Shown: positions 23,191-35,141 of the stretch, one piece after another
Position numbering within the stretch: the stretch's first letter is position 1
How the letters are laid out: each line of letters begins with the position of its first letter
Assembly: GCF_002994745.2 (NCBI RefSeq)
Contig: NW_020126830.1
Span: 1-64,000, forward strand
Direction: 5' to 3'
Source of the DNA: Rosa chinensis
Taxonomy: Eukaryota; Streptophyta; Magnoliopsida; Rosales; Rosaceae
DNA length: 64,000 nucleotides
Notes under the pieces: generated by a model
Database searches by the model: none
The model's input: only the letters and a program-made list of their open reading frames with translations
Told to the model about the DNA's origin: nothing
Translations under genes and position numbers: made by a program

Positions 23191-24881
23191 ATGTCATGAG
23201 TTGTAAATAACCAATTCCCGTTACCCCATGAATTACCTATATGGCAGACAGATTAGAGCTCTAACTGAAAAACGTAACCACTCGTCCGGCCAAAGACGTG
23301 GTCACCTGGTATTCTGCCCAAGGTCTCAGACCTTCGATCCTCGGGCCGCAATGTCCCTTGGAGCAAAACATTAAAGGAGTCGCATTGGACCCAAAATGTT
23401 ACACAAATCACAACGCTTTTGAAAACAATCGAAATCAACATTTCCATAATTATTGTTTTCCGAAAAAGCCATAACACAAAACAATAAAAAGCATCAATTC
23501 ATGCCTATTGTTTTCATACCCAAATCTCAACACTTTTCTCAAATCTCAACGCTTTTCAAAACAAATCGAAATCAATCATTTCCACAAATCATTTGTTTTC
23601 CAAAAGCCACACCCCAAAACAATAAAAAGCATCATTTCATGCATATTGTTTTCACAAATCCACAAACCACCCAAAACATATATATTTCACGTAAACATAT
23701 ATCTACTAATACATGAATACGTATGTATATATATACATCCCATAATATATATACACACACGTAATCATCTACTCTAAAGTGCCACTAATACCATCTATAG
23801 TTTGCAGTTAACTAAATAACTCTCAAAACAATAAGGGTATTCCCGTTCGTGAAATGAACTTCGTGAGATTACTCACCTTGAATCTCCGCTGCGTCTTCAA
23901 TACAGAACAAGACAGCCAATCCACAAAATACCCGTCCAAAGTACTACGTCACGTACCTAAGAATTACCTCTCATTCAGTCAACGAATCACAAGATAACGT
24001 TCGAAACCCTAATCGAACCAAAATCCCCAAAGTGGCGCCAATCGAGGCAAAACCACATCCGAGACCTCCCAAAGTCCTCGGAATACGTCCACGATCGATG
24101 TGACCAAACCACAAGTCGATCGGACGCTCAAATCCTCAAGGATCGAATAAATCGATCGGTATGAAACTGCAAAAATCATAACAATTCCATACGAACTCCA
24201 AAATTTGCATATTATATATCGAAACGCTCGTATCAACGAGTAGAACATATATAATACCAAAAACAATTCCTTAAGTGGCCGGAACACCGCCGGAACGCCA
24301 CCACAGACGGTGGTGCACCGCCGCCGGCCAAAAACACATTATTTCACAAAACTCCCAACATCAAAAAGCTTCATCTAAGCATGCTTGTGAATTCTCATAA
24401 CTAGCTCGAAGTCAGAAAACAAGCTTAAGGGATCGAAAACTACCTCACAAGCCGTGAACAGTGATCCAATCCGAGTTGATCGAAGTTTCACGTGAATCGA
24501 TCCAAACAACCACCAAGGATCGATCAACGAGGCCGCTCTGAGCTCAACCAAGGAATCGTTGAAGCCATGAAGTCGCCGGAGTTGTGTTTTCCGGCCGGGT
24601 CCGAAAACACCAACCTGCACCGCCTTCTACCGCCGCTACCACCGAGAATCGGCGCTAGAGAACACCACAGGGACCACCAGACGGCGGAGACGATCCTGTC
24701 TGGAAAATTTCGTCGCCGGAGATGGCCGGCAGCTCGCCGGAAACGTCGGGTCGGATCGACCGGGTCCGGGTCGGGTCAGTCGAAAACTTCGACTCTGAGA
24801 CGCGGACGAGAGAGAAGAGAGAGAGAGTGTGGTTTCCGGAAAAGGAAAGTGGAAAAATGAATATATATTTCTGATTTTTCC

Positions 24882-24889
24882 TATATATA
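24882..24889 (-). promoter_or_regulatory. TATA box of LTR-B
   Basis: The sequence tatatata lies between a short A/T stretch and a GC-rich region with purine repeats (gagagagaagagag near 24808). This is the expected layout of U3/R in sense (minus) orientation. The same site occurs in the right LTR near 29969. Confidence 0.5.
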
Positions 24890-25182
24890 CTAAAATGGAA
24901 ACTTCTTCCGCTAGCCATAACTTTCTCATACGAACTCCGATTCTCGCGTTCCACATGTCCACGAACTCGTATCGACGCGCTCTACAACTTTCGTGAAGGA
25001 CGTTTTCGGAGAATCCCAACGTATAAAAAGTCAACCTTTGGCAACCCCCTAAAACCATACTTTTCAAATAATTATTCGCCCGAAACACTTCCGCTCCATC
25101 CACGAGCCACGAAACGTCCAAAATCACAATTTAGATTCCGGAAAATCCTCGGAAAATAAATACGAATTTCTGGGGCATCACA

Positions 25183-25198
25183 TTCTACCCCCCTTAAA
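25183..25198 (-). other. Polypurine tract of the gag-only element
   Basis: In reverse it reads ctttaaggggggtagaa and directly abuts the LTR terminus. This primes plus-strand DNA synthesis and fixes the element on the minus strand. Confidence 0.85.
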
Positions 25199-25617
25199 GA
25201 AATTTCGTCCCGAAATTTACACGTACCATTCCCACAAGTACGCATAAACCAAACTCAAATCCAATTTTCATTCTCAGTAAGAATGCCTTCATCTCAATGT
25301 ACAACTTCCTCGATCAATAGTGGATATAGGTACCTCACCTAGTATCACAACAGTAGGTATCGTTACCACACCACTTGGTGGTAATCCTATCATTCTTGAA
25401 TTCCCAATCTCAAACCCTGCCCACTAAAACCTTGTGACTGCAATACTACACACAAATCACACAAGAGTCCAGAATCCTGTTATCACAACAGTATCTGCAC
25501 CACTCAACGATAATGTAACCCTTACGTTACTAGAATTGAAAATGAAACCGTCAATTCAGTTCAATTCGACCAAAGCCTATGCATCACAACATGCCACACT
25601 CATAGGTCAAACTATAA

Positions 25618-26968
25618 TCAACAAGTAAAACCTATCACAACACAACATACGGAAAGAAGTACGCAACTATCACACATCATTCTAACAACCCAAGTAGAAA
25701 TAGATAAAGTACCTTCCTCCTCGGTATTCTGCTGACCAATAGCAAACACCCTAGCCTGCCCCTGAGGCAGTTGCCTCTGCTGGTTCCCTTGTCCCCTACC
25801 CTGCTGCTGGGTACAATCCCTTGAGAAATGCCCTGTCTGGCCACATGTGAAACATACCAAATTCTTCGGTTTCGTGCAAACTCGAGCAACATGGCCCATC
25901 TCATTGCAATTGAACACTTATGGTTTGCCACCTGCCCCACAGGTGCAACCCTAACAGGTGCAGCTGCAGCCCTAGCTGGCGCCTGCTGATGAGTCCTCTC
26001 TCTCATAACTTTAGGTTGGGTACACTCCCGAACAACATGTCCCTTCAGTCCACACTTGTAACATTTCCTGCACTTCGGCTTCACACAACTCCTAGCCACA
26101 TGCCCCAACTCGTTGCAGTTAAAACATCTCAAAGGCACAGCTTGCCCAACAGGTGCAATCCAAGTAGGTTCAGCGGCTACACCAACAGGAGCCTGCTGAC
26201 AAGTCTTCAGTCTTTTCTGAGACCCATCCTGAGTACCTGGTGCATCACTGCCTTCCGCAATTGCCTTTCCCTTTCCTCGGAATCTCCTACGATTGATGAC
26301 TCCCTCCGAGAAGCCTGGAGCTCCCGCTCGATTGCCATAGCCCTATCCAATATCATTGCCACAGTAGGCAGTCGAAGGATAATCATCCTCTCCCTGATCT
26401 CGTAGTTCAGTCCTTGTTCGAACCTACGAGCCAACTTTTCTGCATCCATCGGCCAGACAAACCGATACAGTTGTGAAAATCGAGCCTCATAGTCTCTGAC
26501 ACTCATAGTTCCTTGAACTAGAATGAGATAAAGTCGATCCCCAATTGCTCTCTAGCAGAAGCCGGAAAATACTTATCTCGAAAGAGTCCAACAAAACATC
26601 TCCAGGTCAAGGTGGCCACATCCTTTGTCTTCAGTACAAAATCCCACCACTGCTTTGCCTCATCCTGGAGGAGAAATGTAGCTACTATCCACCTCTCAAC
26701 GTCAGTACAGATAATCATCTTAAAATAGGTCTCCATGTTCTCGATCCAGCATTCAGCTAACATGTAGTTCTGTACCACCATGAAATGCGACTGCTCCCAA
26801 TCTAGTAACTTCCCCAGTCAACCATGATAGGCGAGTAGTATTAATGCCCTCAAAAACAGGCAGAACAGGCTGCATCAAAAGCAGTGCTTGCACTTCATCT
26901 TTCCGGTAAGACTCCTTCAGAGGGAAAAATCTGCCTCTACCTTTAGCACTGTCTCCCTGAAGATCCAT
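25618..26968 (-). pseudogene. gag: gag of the LTR-B element with four zinc knuckles, frameshifted
   Basis: On the minus strand the pieces in order are: a start region (26968-26753, MDLQGDSAKGRGRFF); a Ty3/gypsy capsid domain (26781-26518, with QDEAKQWWDF and RDKYFPASAREQ); its continuation (26506-26207, MSVRDYEARFSQL and the RFEQGL segment); and four CCHC knuckles: CFNCNELGHVARSC and CYKCGLKGHVVREC in 26138-25999, then FNCNEMGHVARVC (first C preserved) and CFTCGQTGHFSRDC in 25917-25818. The pairs look like an internal duplication. At least three frame changes break the gene. Gag would package RNA; no enzyme gene follows. Chromovirus-type origin is an inference from the capsid motifs. Confidence 0.8.
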
Positions 26969-27314
26969 TACCTAAAGAATATAGCGTAACCATAAGGTAC
27001 TCTCCCAATCACAAGTATAAGTCAACGTTATGACTAAATCAACCGCAACACTACGTCAGAAGATACAATTCTATCCCCTACGTAAATCTCGAGTTAAATC
27101 TAAAGGTCCTCATTCCTCAAAAGACTATAACTCCTAGAAGCTACCTTAAGCTCCTACAACTTATTCACTGAGCCAACACTACCCTGAAGACTCACATTCC
27201 AACACTCATTGCATACCCAATGACTATATCAATACCGAAGAGCATCAGATGGGGATCCGCTGCAGACGGGCCATCACTCGAGGAGTATTGATTGTCACCA
27301 AATATGCACCTTAC

Positions 27315-27326
27315 GCTCTGATACCA
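27315..27326 (-). other. Primer-binding site (initiator tRNA-Met type) of the gag-only element
   Basis: In reverse it reads TGGTATCAGAGC, complementary to the 3' end of plant initiator tRNA-Met. It lies three bases from the LTR end at 27330. Element E has the same site at 53005-53016. Confidence 0.9.
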
Positions 27327-27329
27327 ATC

Positions 27330-30269
27330 TGTCACGCCCCTGATTTTACACACATGAAAATCGATATATATAACCCCATAATTATATATGCGTGAACGTC
27401 CAGTCATCAATACAAAATACCTGAAATCTTTTTCCCTTAAACTTACACACATATTGATGCCCTGAACCCTCAAAGTTAATATACACTCACTCCAAAGAGT
27501 TATATATTACACAAGCTTACGAATTAAATTGTCAACAACAAGATAAACGTAAATGCTCCTCAGAGCTCACTACAACGGAAGTCCAAATAACGGTAAAGTC
27601 ACAAAATTGGCTTCCTACCGTAAAGCTGCTAGCTCGCTGCCTCAACCTCGATTATCCTAACCTGCAGGATTAACCCCTACACCGTTGAATAGTGCACCGG
27701 GTTGCCACACAACAAACCCGGTAAGCTTTTGCAAGCCCGTATGAGTAACTCAAACCACACACAACTCACGCCAAAAATAAGGAAAACAACTCACGCTTTG
27801 ATTCCTTAAAACACGAAATAAAGGAGAATAACTCACACTTTAATTTCCTTTCAAATCGAAATAAAAGAAAGCAACTCACACCTTGTTTCCTTTTAAAACG
27901 AAACATAGAAAACAACCCACACTTGAATTCTATCAATAAAACATAGAAAACAACGCACACCTTGAATTCTATCAGTTGTACCATAAGCGTACCTAGAAAG
28001 CAACTCACACCTTGATTTCTATCAGTAAAACATAGAAAGCAACTCACTCCTTGATTTCTATCAGTAAAACATAGAAACAACTCACTCCTTGATTTCTATC
28101 AGTAAAACATAGAAAACAACTCACACCTTGTTTCCTATCAAATGTACCATAATCGTACCATAGAAAGCAACTCACACCTTGATTTCTATCAAAACGTTAA
28201 TAAGGAAAACAACTCACACCTTGTCCCCTTAAAAACCATTAATAAGGAAGCAACTCACACCTTGTTCCCTAAAAATACGTAATGTCATGAGTTGTAAATA
28301 ACCAATTCCCGTTACCCCATGAATTACCTATATGGCAGACAGATTAGAGCTCTAACTGAAAAACGTAACCACTCGTCCGGCCAAAGACGTGGTCACCTGG
28401 TATTCTGCCCAAGGTCTCAGACCTTCGATCCTCGGGCCGCAATGTCCCTTGGAGCAAAACATTAAAGGAGTCGCATTGGACCCAAAATGTTACACAAATC
28501 GCAACGCTTTTGAAAACAATCGAAATCAACATTTCCATAATATTGTTTTCCGAAAAAGCCATAACACAAAACAATAAAAAGCATCAATTCATGCCTATTG
28601 TTTTCATACCCAAATCTCAACACTTTTCTCAAATCTCAACGCTTTTCAAAACAAATCGAAATCAATCATTTCCACAAATCATTTGTTTTCCAAAAGCCAC
28701 ACCCCAAAACAATAAAAAGCATCATTTCATGCATATTGTTTTCACAAATCCACAAACCACCCAAAACATATATATTTCACGTAAACATATATCTACTAAT
28801 ACATGAATACGTATGTATATATATACATCCCATAATATATATATACACACACGTAATCATCTACTCTAAAGTGCCACTAATACCATCTATAGTTTGCAGT
28901 TAACTAAATAACTCTCAAAACAATAAGGGTATTCCCGTTCGTGAAATGAACTTCGTGAGATTACTCACCTGAATCCCGCTGCGTCTTCAATACAGAACAA
29001 GACAGCCAATCCACAAAAACCGTCCAATACTACGTCACTTCACCTAAGAATTACAGCTCTCATTCAGTCAACGAATCACAAGATTAAAGTCCGAAACCCT
29101 TTGAACTAAAATCCCCAAAGTGGCGCCAATCGAGGCGAAACCACATCCGAGACCTCCCAAAGTCTCTGGAATACGTCCACGATCGATGTGACCAAACCAC
29201 AAGTCGATCGGACGCTCAAATCCTCACGGATCGAATAAATCGATCGGTATGAAACTGCAAAAATCATAACAATTCCATACGAACTCCAAAATTTGCATAT
29301 TATATATCGAAACGCTCGTATCAACGAGTAGAACATATATAATACCAAAAACAGTTCCTTAAGTGGCCGGAACACCGCCGGAACGCCACCACAGACGGTG
29401 GTGCACCGCCGCCGGCCAAAACACATTATTTCACAAAACTCCCAACATCAAAAAGCTTCATCTAAGCATGCTTGTGAATTCTCATAACTAGCTCGAAGTC
29501 AGAAAACAAGCTTAAGGGATCGAAAACTACCTCACAAGCCGTGAACAGTGATCCAATCCGAGTTGATCGAAGTTTCACGTGAATCGATCCAAACAACCAC
29601 CAAGGATCGATCAACGAGGCGCTCTGAGCTCAACCAAGGAATCGTTGAAGCCATGAAGTCGCCGGAGTTGTGTTTTCCGGCCGGGTCCGAAAACACCAAC
29701 CTGCACCGCCTTCTACCGCCGCTCACCACGAGAATCGGCGCTAGAGAACACCACAGGGACGACCAGACGGCGGAGACGATCCTGTCTGGAAAATTTCGTC
29801 GCCGGAGATGGCCGGAGCTCGCCGGAAAAGTCGGGTCGGATCGACCGGGTTCGGGTCGGGTCAGTCGAAAACTTCGACTCTGAAGACGCGGACGAGAGAG
29901 AAGAGAGAGAGAGTGTGGTTTCCGGAAAAGGAAAGTGGAAAAATGAATATATATTTCTGATTTTTCCTATATATACTAAAATGGAAACTTCTTCCGCTAG
30001 CCATAACTTTCTCATACGAACTCCGATTCTCGCGTTCCACATGTCCACGAACTCGTATCGACGCGCTCTACAACTTTCGTGAAGGAAGTTTTCGGAGAAT
30101 CCCAACGAATAAAAAGTCAACCTTTGGCAACCCCCTAAAACCATACTTTTCAATTAATTATTCGCCCGAAACACTTCCGCTCCATCCACGAGCCACGAAA
30201 CGTCCAAAAATCACAATTTAGATTCCGGAAAATCCTCGGAAAATAAATACGAATTTCTGGGGCATCACA
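27330..30269 (-). mobile_element. LTR-B, 5' LTR of the gag-only element
   Basis: This is the 2940-bp partner of the left LTR, running from tgtcacgcccctgattttac to ggggcatcaca. Differences from the left copy include one-base indels near 27655-27690 and a small patch near 29010-29050. The right flank ttacc (30270-30274) completes the target duplication and re-enters Element I pol. Confidence 0.9.
27780..28270 (-). repeat. 39-bp minisatellite in LTR-B (right copy)
   Basis: It has the same tandem array and the same unit order as 22690-23190. The number of units appears unchanged since insertion, apart from single-base differences, so the array was inherited from the parental LTR. Confidence 0.85.
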
Positions 30270-31686
30270 TTACCAGTGATTGTGTCCTCCTCTCTTACTT
30301 CTTCACAAGAGGAGCGATTGGTGGAGATGCTGAAGCAACATAAGACCGCCATAGGATGGACATTGGCGGATATCAAGGGAATAAGCCCTACAACTTGCGT
30401 CCATAGGATACTTCTTGAGGAGGGGACAAAACCCACTAGAGAGGCTCAACGTCGTCTCAACCCTCCAATGATGGAAGTTGTGAAGAAGGAGGTCATCAAA
30501 CTCCTAGATTGTGGCGTCATCTACCCCATTTCAGACTCCAAATGGGTGTCCCCAGTTCAAGTTGTACCTAAGAAGTCAGGGGTGACTGTTGTGAAGAATG
30601 CTGCGAATGAACTGGTGCCCCAAAGGACAGTTACTGGCCACAGAGTTTGCATTGACTACAGGAAGCTCAACGCAACAACAAGGAAAGATCACTTTCCTCT
30701 TCCATTCATTGATAAGATGCTTGAGCGTTTGGCTGGACATGATTACTATTGCTTCCTAGATGGCTATTCAGGTTACAATCAGATTGCCATAGCCAATGAA
30801 GATCAAGAGAAGACGACATTCACTTGCCCCTTTGGAACATTTGCTTATCGTCGCATGCCTTTTGGACTATGCAACGCCCCAGGTACCTTTCAGAGGTGTA
30901 TGGTAAGTATATTTTCAGATTATATTGAGAAAATCATAGAGGTATTCATGGATGACTTTTCTATTTTCAGAAAAAGCTTTGATGATTGTCTTAATAATCT
31001 TGAAATTATATTGAAACGTTGTGTGGAAACTAACCTTGTGTTAAATTGGGAAAAATGTCATTTCATGGTTAGACAAGGTATAGTTTTAGGGCATATTGTC
31101 TCTTCTAGGGGAATACAGGTTGATAAAGCTAAGGTAGACCTTGTGCGTTACTTACCCTCTCCCACTTCTGTGAGAGAGGTTTGTTCTTTTCTTGGCCATG
31201 CAGGGTTTTACAGGAGGTTTATCAAGGACTTCTCAAAGATTTCGAGACCTTTATGCCAACTACTCCAAAAGGATGTGGCGTTTTTTTTTGACAAGGAGTG
31301 TCAAGAGGCTTTTGAACAAGCTCAAGGAATTATTGACATCTGCCCCTATCATGCTACCTCCAGATTGGTCCTTGCCCTTTGAGTTGATGTGTGACGCCTC
31401 TGACTATGCAGTTGGAGCTGTTTTGGGGCAAAGGAAGGACAAACGACCTTATGCCATCTACTACGCCTCAAGGACTCTTAATGATGCACAACTGAACTAC
31501 TCCACTATAGAGAGAGAGCTCCTTGCAGTTGTCTTTGCACTTGAAAAATTTTGTTCTTACTTACTTGGTACCAAAGTTATTATATATACTGACCATGCAG
31601 CTTTGAAGTACTTGATGACCAAGAAGGAGGCGAAACCAAGGCTTATTAGATGGATCCTACTCTTACAAGAGTTTGACGTGGAAATC
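30270..31686 (+). pseudogene. RT-RH: Element I reverse transcriptase and RNase H
   Basis: From 30276 the frame carries the Athila/Tat lead-in (TAIGWTLADIKGISP), then [10 protein letters not shown] (residues 125-132), the first catalytic Asp in FLDGYSGYNQI (162), MPFGLCNAPGTFQRCM and the active-site VFMDDFS (Asp 226-227, near 30951). The FMDD variant fits this clade. A one-base loss near 31310 moves RNase H to another frame. RNase H shows [18 protein letters not shown] (first Asp), [14 protein letters not shown] and [10 protein letters not shown], and breaks at 31686 where a solo LTR is inserted. RT copies element RNA; RNase H removes it. The frameshift makes this copy inactive. Confidence 0.9.
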
Positions 31687-33707
31687 TGATAGGAGCATTT
31701 TAATGCGACGTTTTAACTGTTATTTCCCTATATTTTCTGCGTTATTTCCTTAATAAAACTCTGTTTAGGAAAGTTTCCGTTCTTCGAATGGGAAAGTTCC
31801 TAATTGTAGAAAGTTTCCGTTTTGTAGTTTCTATTTTCCAATTTTAGAAAGTTTCCATTTTAGTTTAAGAAAGTTTCCATTTCTTATTTTAGAAAGCTTC
31901 TATTTTCAGGTTTTTGGAATAAAATAAGCAGAATTGAGTTCATAAATGGAACGAGAAGTTTCATGAAGATGACATGGCAAGGAGAGAATCAAGGAAGAGT
32001 TTTTTTTAAAAAAAGGAAAATATATTTTCCTTGGGGATTAAATTTGCCGTGTAATACTTAAGGAAAAACAAGGTGACAACGTGGGAATTAAAGATGATTG
32101 ATTGAGGATTTCAAGGAGAGATTTTCTTGGGAGACTTTTATGGAAAAGAAATATTGTTGGAGGAATAATTTGGTGTGATTGCCAACGTGAAAATCAGAAA
32201 TAATCAAGGAGATGACGCAAAGAGAGATTCAAGGGAGATATTTATGGAAGGAAAATATGTGTGCACCAAGGAAAAGCTAAAAAGGCGTCTAGATACATCC
32301 CTAAATTCCCTAAAGGAATGTTGGCCGAAATTCATGAAGAAAATCAGAATAATTTCAAGGAAATTCGGCAATTAAATATTAGGGAGGTATTTTAGAGAAT
32401 TATGATTGGTTGGAACACATCACAAGGCTTACTTGGCATTCTATGATTGGTTGGACCACATCACAAAGCTTACTTGGCGAATTCCTATTGGTGGAAGCTA
32501 TGTGGAAATTTCTGATTGCTTTGTGAATCCTAGCCGTGCTCCTATATATACCCACCTCTTTGACGTTGAGAGGGGTTCCTCTCCCCCATACAATTTACAC
32601 TTTAGAAAAAAAATCAGAAAAGTTCTCTAGAATAGCTGTGAGTTTCTCCATCCTCTAGAGCAAGCCACGAGTTCAAGCATGGCCAAAGAAGAAGAAGAGA
32701 AGCCGTGAGCATCCATCATCCATCTCCAACCTTGAAGCTTGCTTTCGAGATTCAAGAGACCACCACATCAATCGTTCATCACCATCTCCATCTCACGGTG
32801 TAATCCGATTCTCCTTTGTAACCTTTGCTTTGAATTTCGTTGGTTATGAACTAGTTGACATATGTGTTTGAACAAATATTAATTTCTGGAATTTTTATGA
32901 TTAATTGAGAATTTTCAGATTCATATTATTGTTCTTCGAGAGTTGCTTATGTGGGTTTGTTTAATTAAATTTGCGTTATAGATAACTTTTGTATTTTAAT
33001 CTTATGTGGTTGCAAACACTTAGGGTTTCGATATGAATGGTGCTAGGTTTAAGAACATGAAAATCGACTTTTCGTTTTGTTGTAAACTTGAATCAAAGTA
33101 GTAAAGGTTTTGTACAAAGATCGAATTTAATTAACGAGGATTGCAATTAGGTGGACTTTTCCATACTAAGTTGTACACTTGAGTTGATAGCCTTTCTCTA
33201 TGTGTAATGCGTTAAACATGACATGATTGACTAGTTTTCTAGGGTTTGATTGCATGTTTGATAGGATTAATCTAGGTGCTTTCGCTTAGGTTAATTAGCA
33301 TTGAAAAGTAAAATATGGGAAATTGTTTGCTTTCGAACGTTTCACATGATCAACTCCTTTCTCATGACTTAGATGAACAATATTAGGGTTTGAGTCAATT
33401 TTAATCATATGTTTCGGTTTTGATCTTTGTTCTCTCATTCCATTTGTATTTTTATGTTTTTGCATTTTAATTGTTTTGTTAACTTAGTTTTATTTTCGAA
33501 AAACCAAAAACAAAATCCCCCCTTTTCGTAAATATGTATATAATTTGTTATATCTTTGTAAATATTATACTTTGTTTTAATTTTAATTGTTTAATTGTTT
33601 GATAATGACAGGTGTACCCTCAATCCCCGGAATAGAACGATCCCTACTTACTTTTACTACTAATGAAATTTCAGGGTTAAATTATGCGCTTGCTTTTGGG
33701 CGTATCA
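31687..33707 (+). mobile_element. Solo LTR-A (A1) with TSD aaatc
   Basis: It runs from tgataggagcattttaatgc to ttttgggcgtatca (2021 bp), flanked by aaatc at 31682-31686 and 33708-33712. It interrupts Element I between RNase H and integrase. Removing it with one target copy restores the frame across the junction. It has U3 with 'gaaagtttcc' units (31765-31910), a TATA box at 32543, and the 'accctcaatccccggaataga' end block. It is the best intact reference for LTR-A. Confidence 0.95.
32543..32550 (+). promoter_or_regulatory. TATA box of LTR-A (A1)
   Basis: The tatatata motif follows 'gccgtgctcc'. It is conserved in position and context in A2 (near 40205), A3 (near 17353) and A4 (near 62231), all in reverse. 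Transcription would start some 30 bp downstream, where 'ctctttgacgttgag' is conserved. Confidence 0.6.
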
Positions 33708-35141
33708 AAATCAAGGACAAGAAGGGTAGTGAAAACGTGGTAGCTGACCACTTGAGTCGTTTGGTGCATGCAGAAGACCCTCTCCCTTTGGTGGAGACGT
33801 TTCCAGAATGAACAACTCTTTGGAATCCAGGTTAGTGAACCATGGTATGCAGATATTGTGAATTACATTGTTTCTAGAAAGATTCCTGATACCATGTCAC
33901 GTGCTCATAGAGATAGGCTTAAGAAAACTGTTAGGCAATATGTTTGGGATGAACCTTATTTGTGGAAATATTGCTCTGATCAACTTATTAGGAGATGTGT
34001 GCCTGAACATGAACATAATGCCATACTTTCTTTTTGCCATTCTAAAGCATGTGGGGGTCAATTTAGGTCTAAGAAGACTGCGTTTAAGGTGTTAGAGTCT
34101 GGGTTCTATTGGCCAACGTTATTTAAGGATGCATATGCATATTGTTTAACTTGTGATAGATGCCAAAGAACCGGAAATCTAAGTTCTAGAGATCAAATGC
34201 CTTTATCTAATATCATAACTGTTGAAATATTTGATGTCTGGGGTATAGATTTCATGGGGCCTTTTCCTTCATCTTTTGGATTTCTCTATATCTTGCTTGC
34301 TGTGGATTATGTTTCGAAATGGGTGGAGGCCAAGGCCACTCGAACTAATGACTCTAAGGTTGTTGCAGATTTTATAAAGTCTAACATCTTTAGCAGGTTT
34401 GGAATGCTTAGAGTTCTCATTAGTGATGGTGGTTCCCACTTTTGCAATCGAACGATTGAGGCTCTCTTGAAGAAGTATGATGTGACACATAAGGTTTCTA
34501 CACCTTATCATCCCCAAACAAGTGGGCAAGCTGAGGTCTCAAATCGTGAAATCAAGGGGATACTGGAAAAAACTGTGAATCCTAACAGGAAGGATTGGTC
34601 CTTGCGTTTGGAAGATGCTTTGTGGGCATACAGGACTGCGTATAAGACTCCCATAGGTATGTCACCATATCGAATTGTCTATGGAAAACCTTGCCATTTA
34701 CCTGTGGAGTTAGAGCACAAAGCTTGGTGGGCAGTGAAGCAGTTTAACATGGACCTTGATGAGGCTGGGCTACATAGGAAATTGCAATTGCAAGAGTTAG
34801 AGGAGATTAGGAATGATGCTTTCGAAAGTGCCAAGATTTACAAAGAAAAGACTAAGGCATTCCATGATAAGATGATTCGTAGGAAGACTTTTGTTGTGGG
34901 ACAGAAAGTTCTTTTATTCCATTCTCGTCTTAAACTCTTCCCAGGTAAGCTTCGTTCTCGTTGGATTGGACCATTCATTATTACTCATGTATTTCCTCAT
35001 GGAGCTGTGCAGATAAAGAGTGAACAAACAGGTAACGAGTTCAAAGTGAATGGCCATCGCCTAAAGCCTTACTATGAGGCGTTTGTGGAGCATCAAGTGG
35101 AGGATGTACCCCTCCAAAATGCTCCACAACCTGAGGATTAA
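33708..35141 (+). pseudogene. INT: Element I integrase
   Basis: The frame from 33713 continues RNase H ([13 protein letters not shown]). An extra base near 33808 then shifts it to the 33768-35141 frame (457 residues). The zinc-binding region has H at [10 protein letters not shown] and the cysteines in [10 protein letters not shown]. The position that is normally the second His (GGHF in relatives) is Gln. The catalytic triad is visible: Asp in GIDFMGPFP, Asp in LISDGGSHF, and Glu in [13 protein letters not shown], with 35 residues between the last two. A GPF-type C-terminal domain ([15 protein letters not shown]) follows and a normal stop ends it. No env-like frame lies downstream. Integrase would insert the cDNA. 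Confidence 0.9.

Larger units (their letters stand above)
22237..25182 (-). mobile_element. LTR-B, 3' LTR of the gag-only element
   Basis: It runs from tgtcacgcccctgatattac to tctggggcatcaca on the plus strand (2946 bp), with TG...CA ends. It contains a minisatellite (22690-23190), and in sense orientation a TATA box at 24889-24882. The following 25183-25198 is the reversed PPT, which identifies it as the 3' LTR. Open frames inside, such as 24492-24860, are arginine-rich and lie in the GC-rich transcript-start region; I do not consider them genes. Confidence 0.9.
22237..30269 (-). mobile_element. LTR-B element with gag only (TR-GAG-like), TSD ttacc
   Basis: This 8.03-kb insertion is flanked by ttacc at 22232-22236 and 30270-30274. 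Two LTRs of about 2.94 kb enclose only 2.15 kb of interior with PBS, gag and PPT, and no protease, RT, RNase H or integrase. The LTRs differ by a small number of changes and short indels, so insertion was recent relative to the other elements. The gag-only layout with full LTR, PBS and PPT fits the described TR-GAG class, which must borrow enzymes from an autonomous Ty3/gypsy relative. Confidence 0.88.

Noticed and set aside
23453..23777. Plus-strand 87-101-residue frames in LTR-B (also at 28510-28903)
   Set aside because: They are low-complexity and repeat-derived, antisense to the element, and differ between the two LTRs through indels.
24492..24860. 122-residue arginine-rich open frame as a host gene
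   Set aside because: It lies in the GC-rich region downstream of the LTR-B TATA box, its counterpart is broken in the other LTR, and it has no domain.
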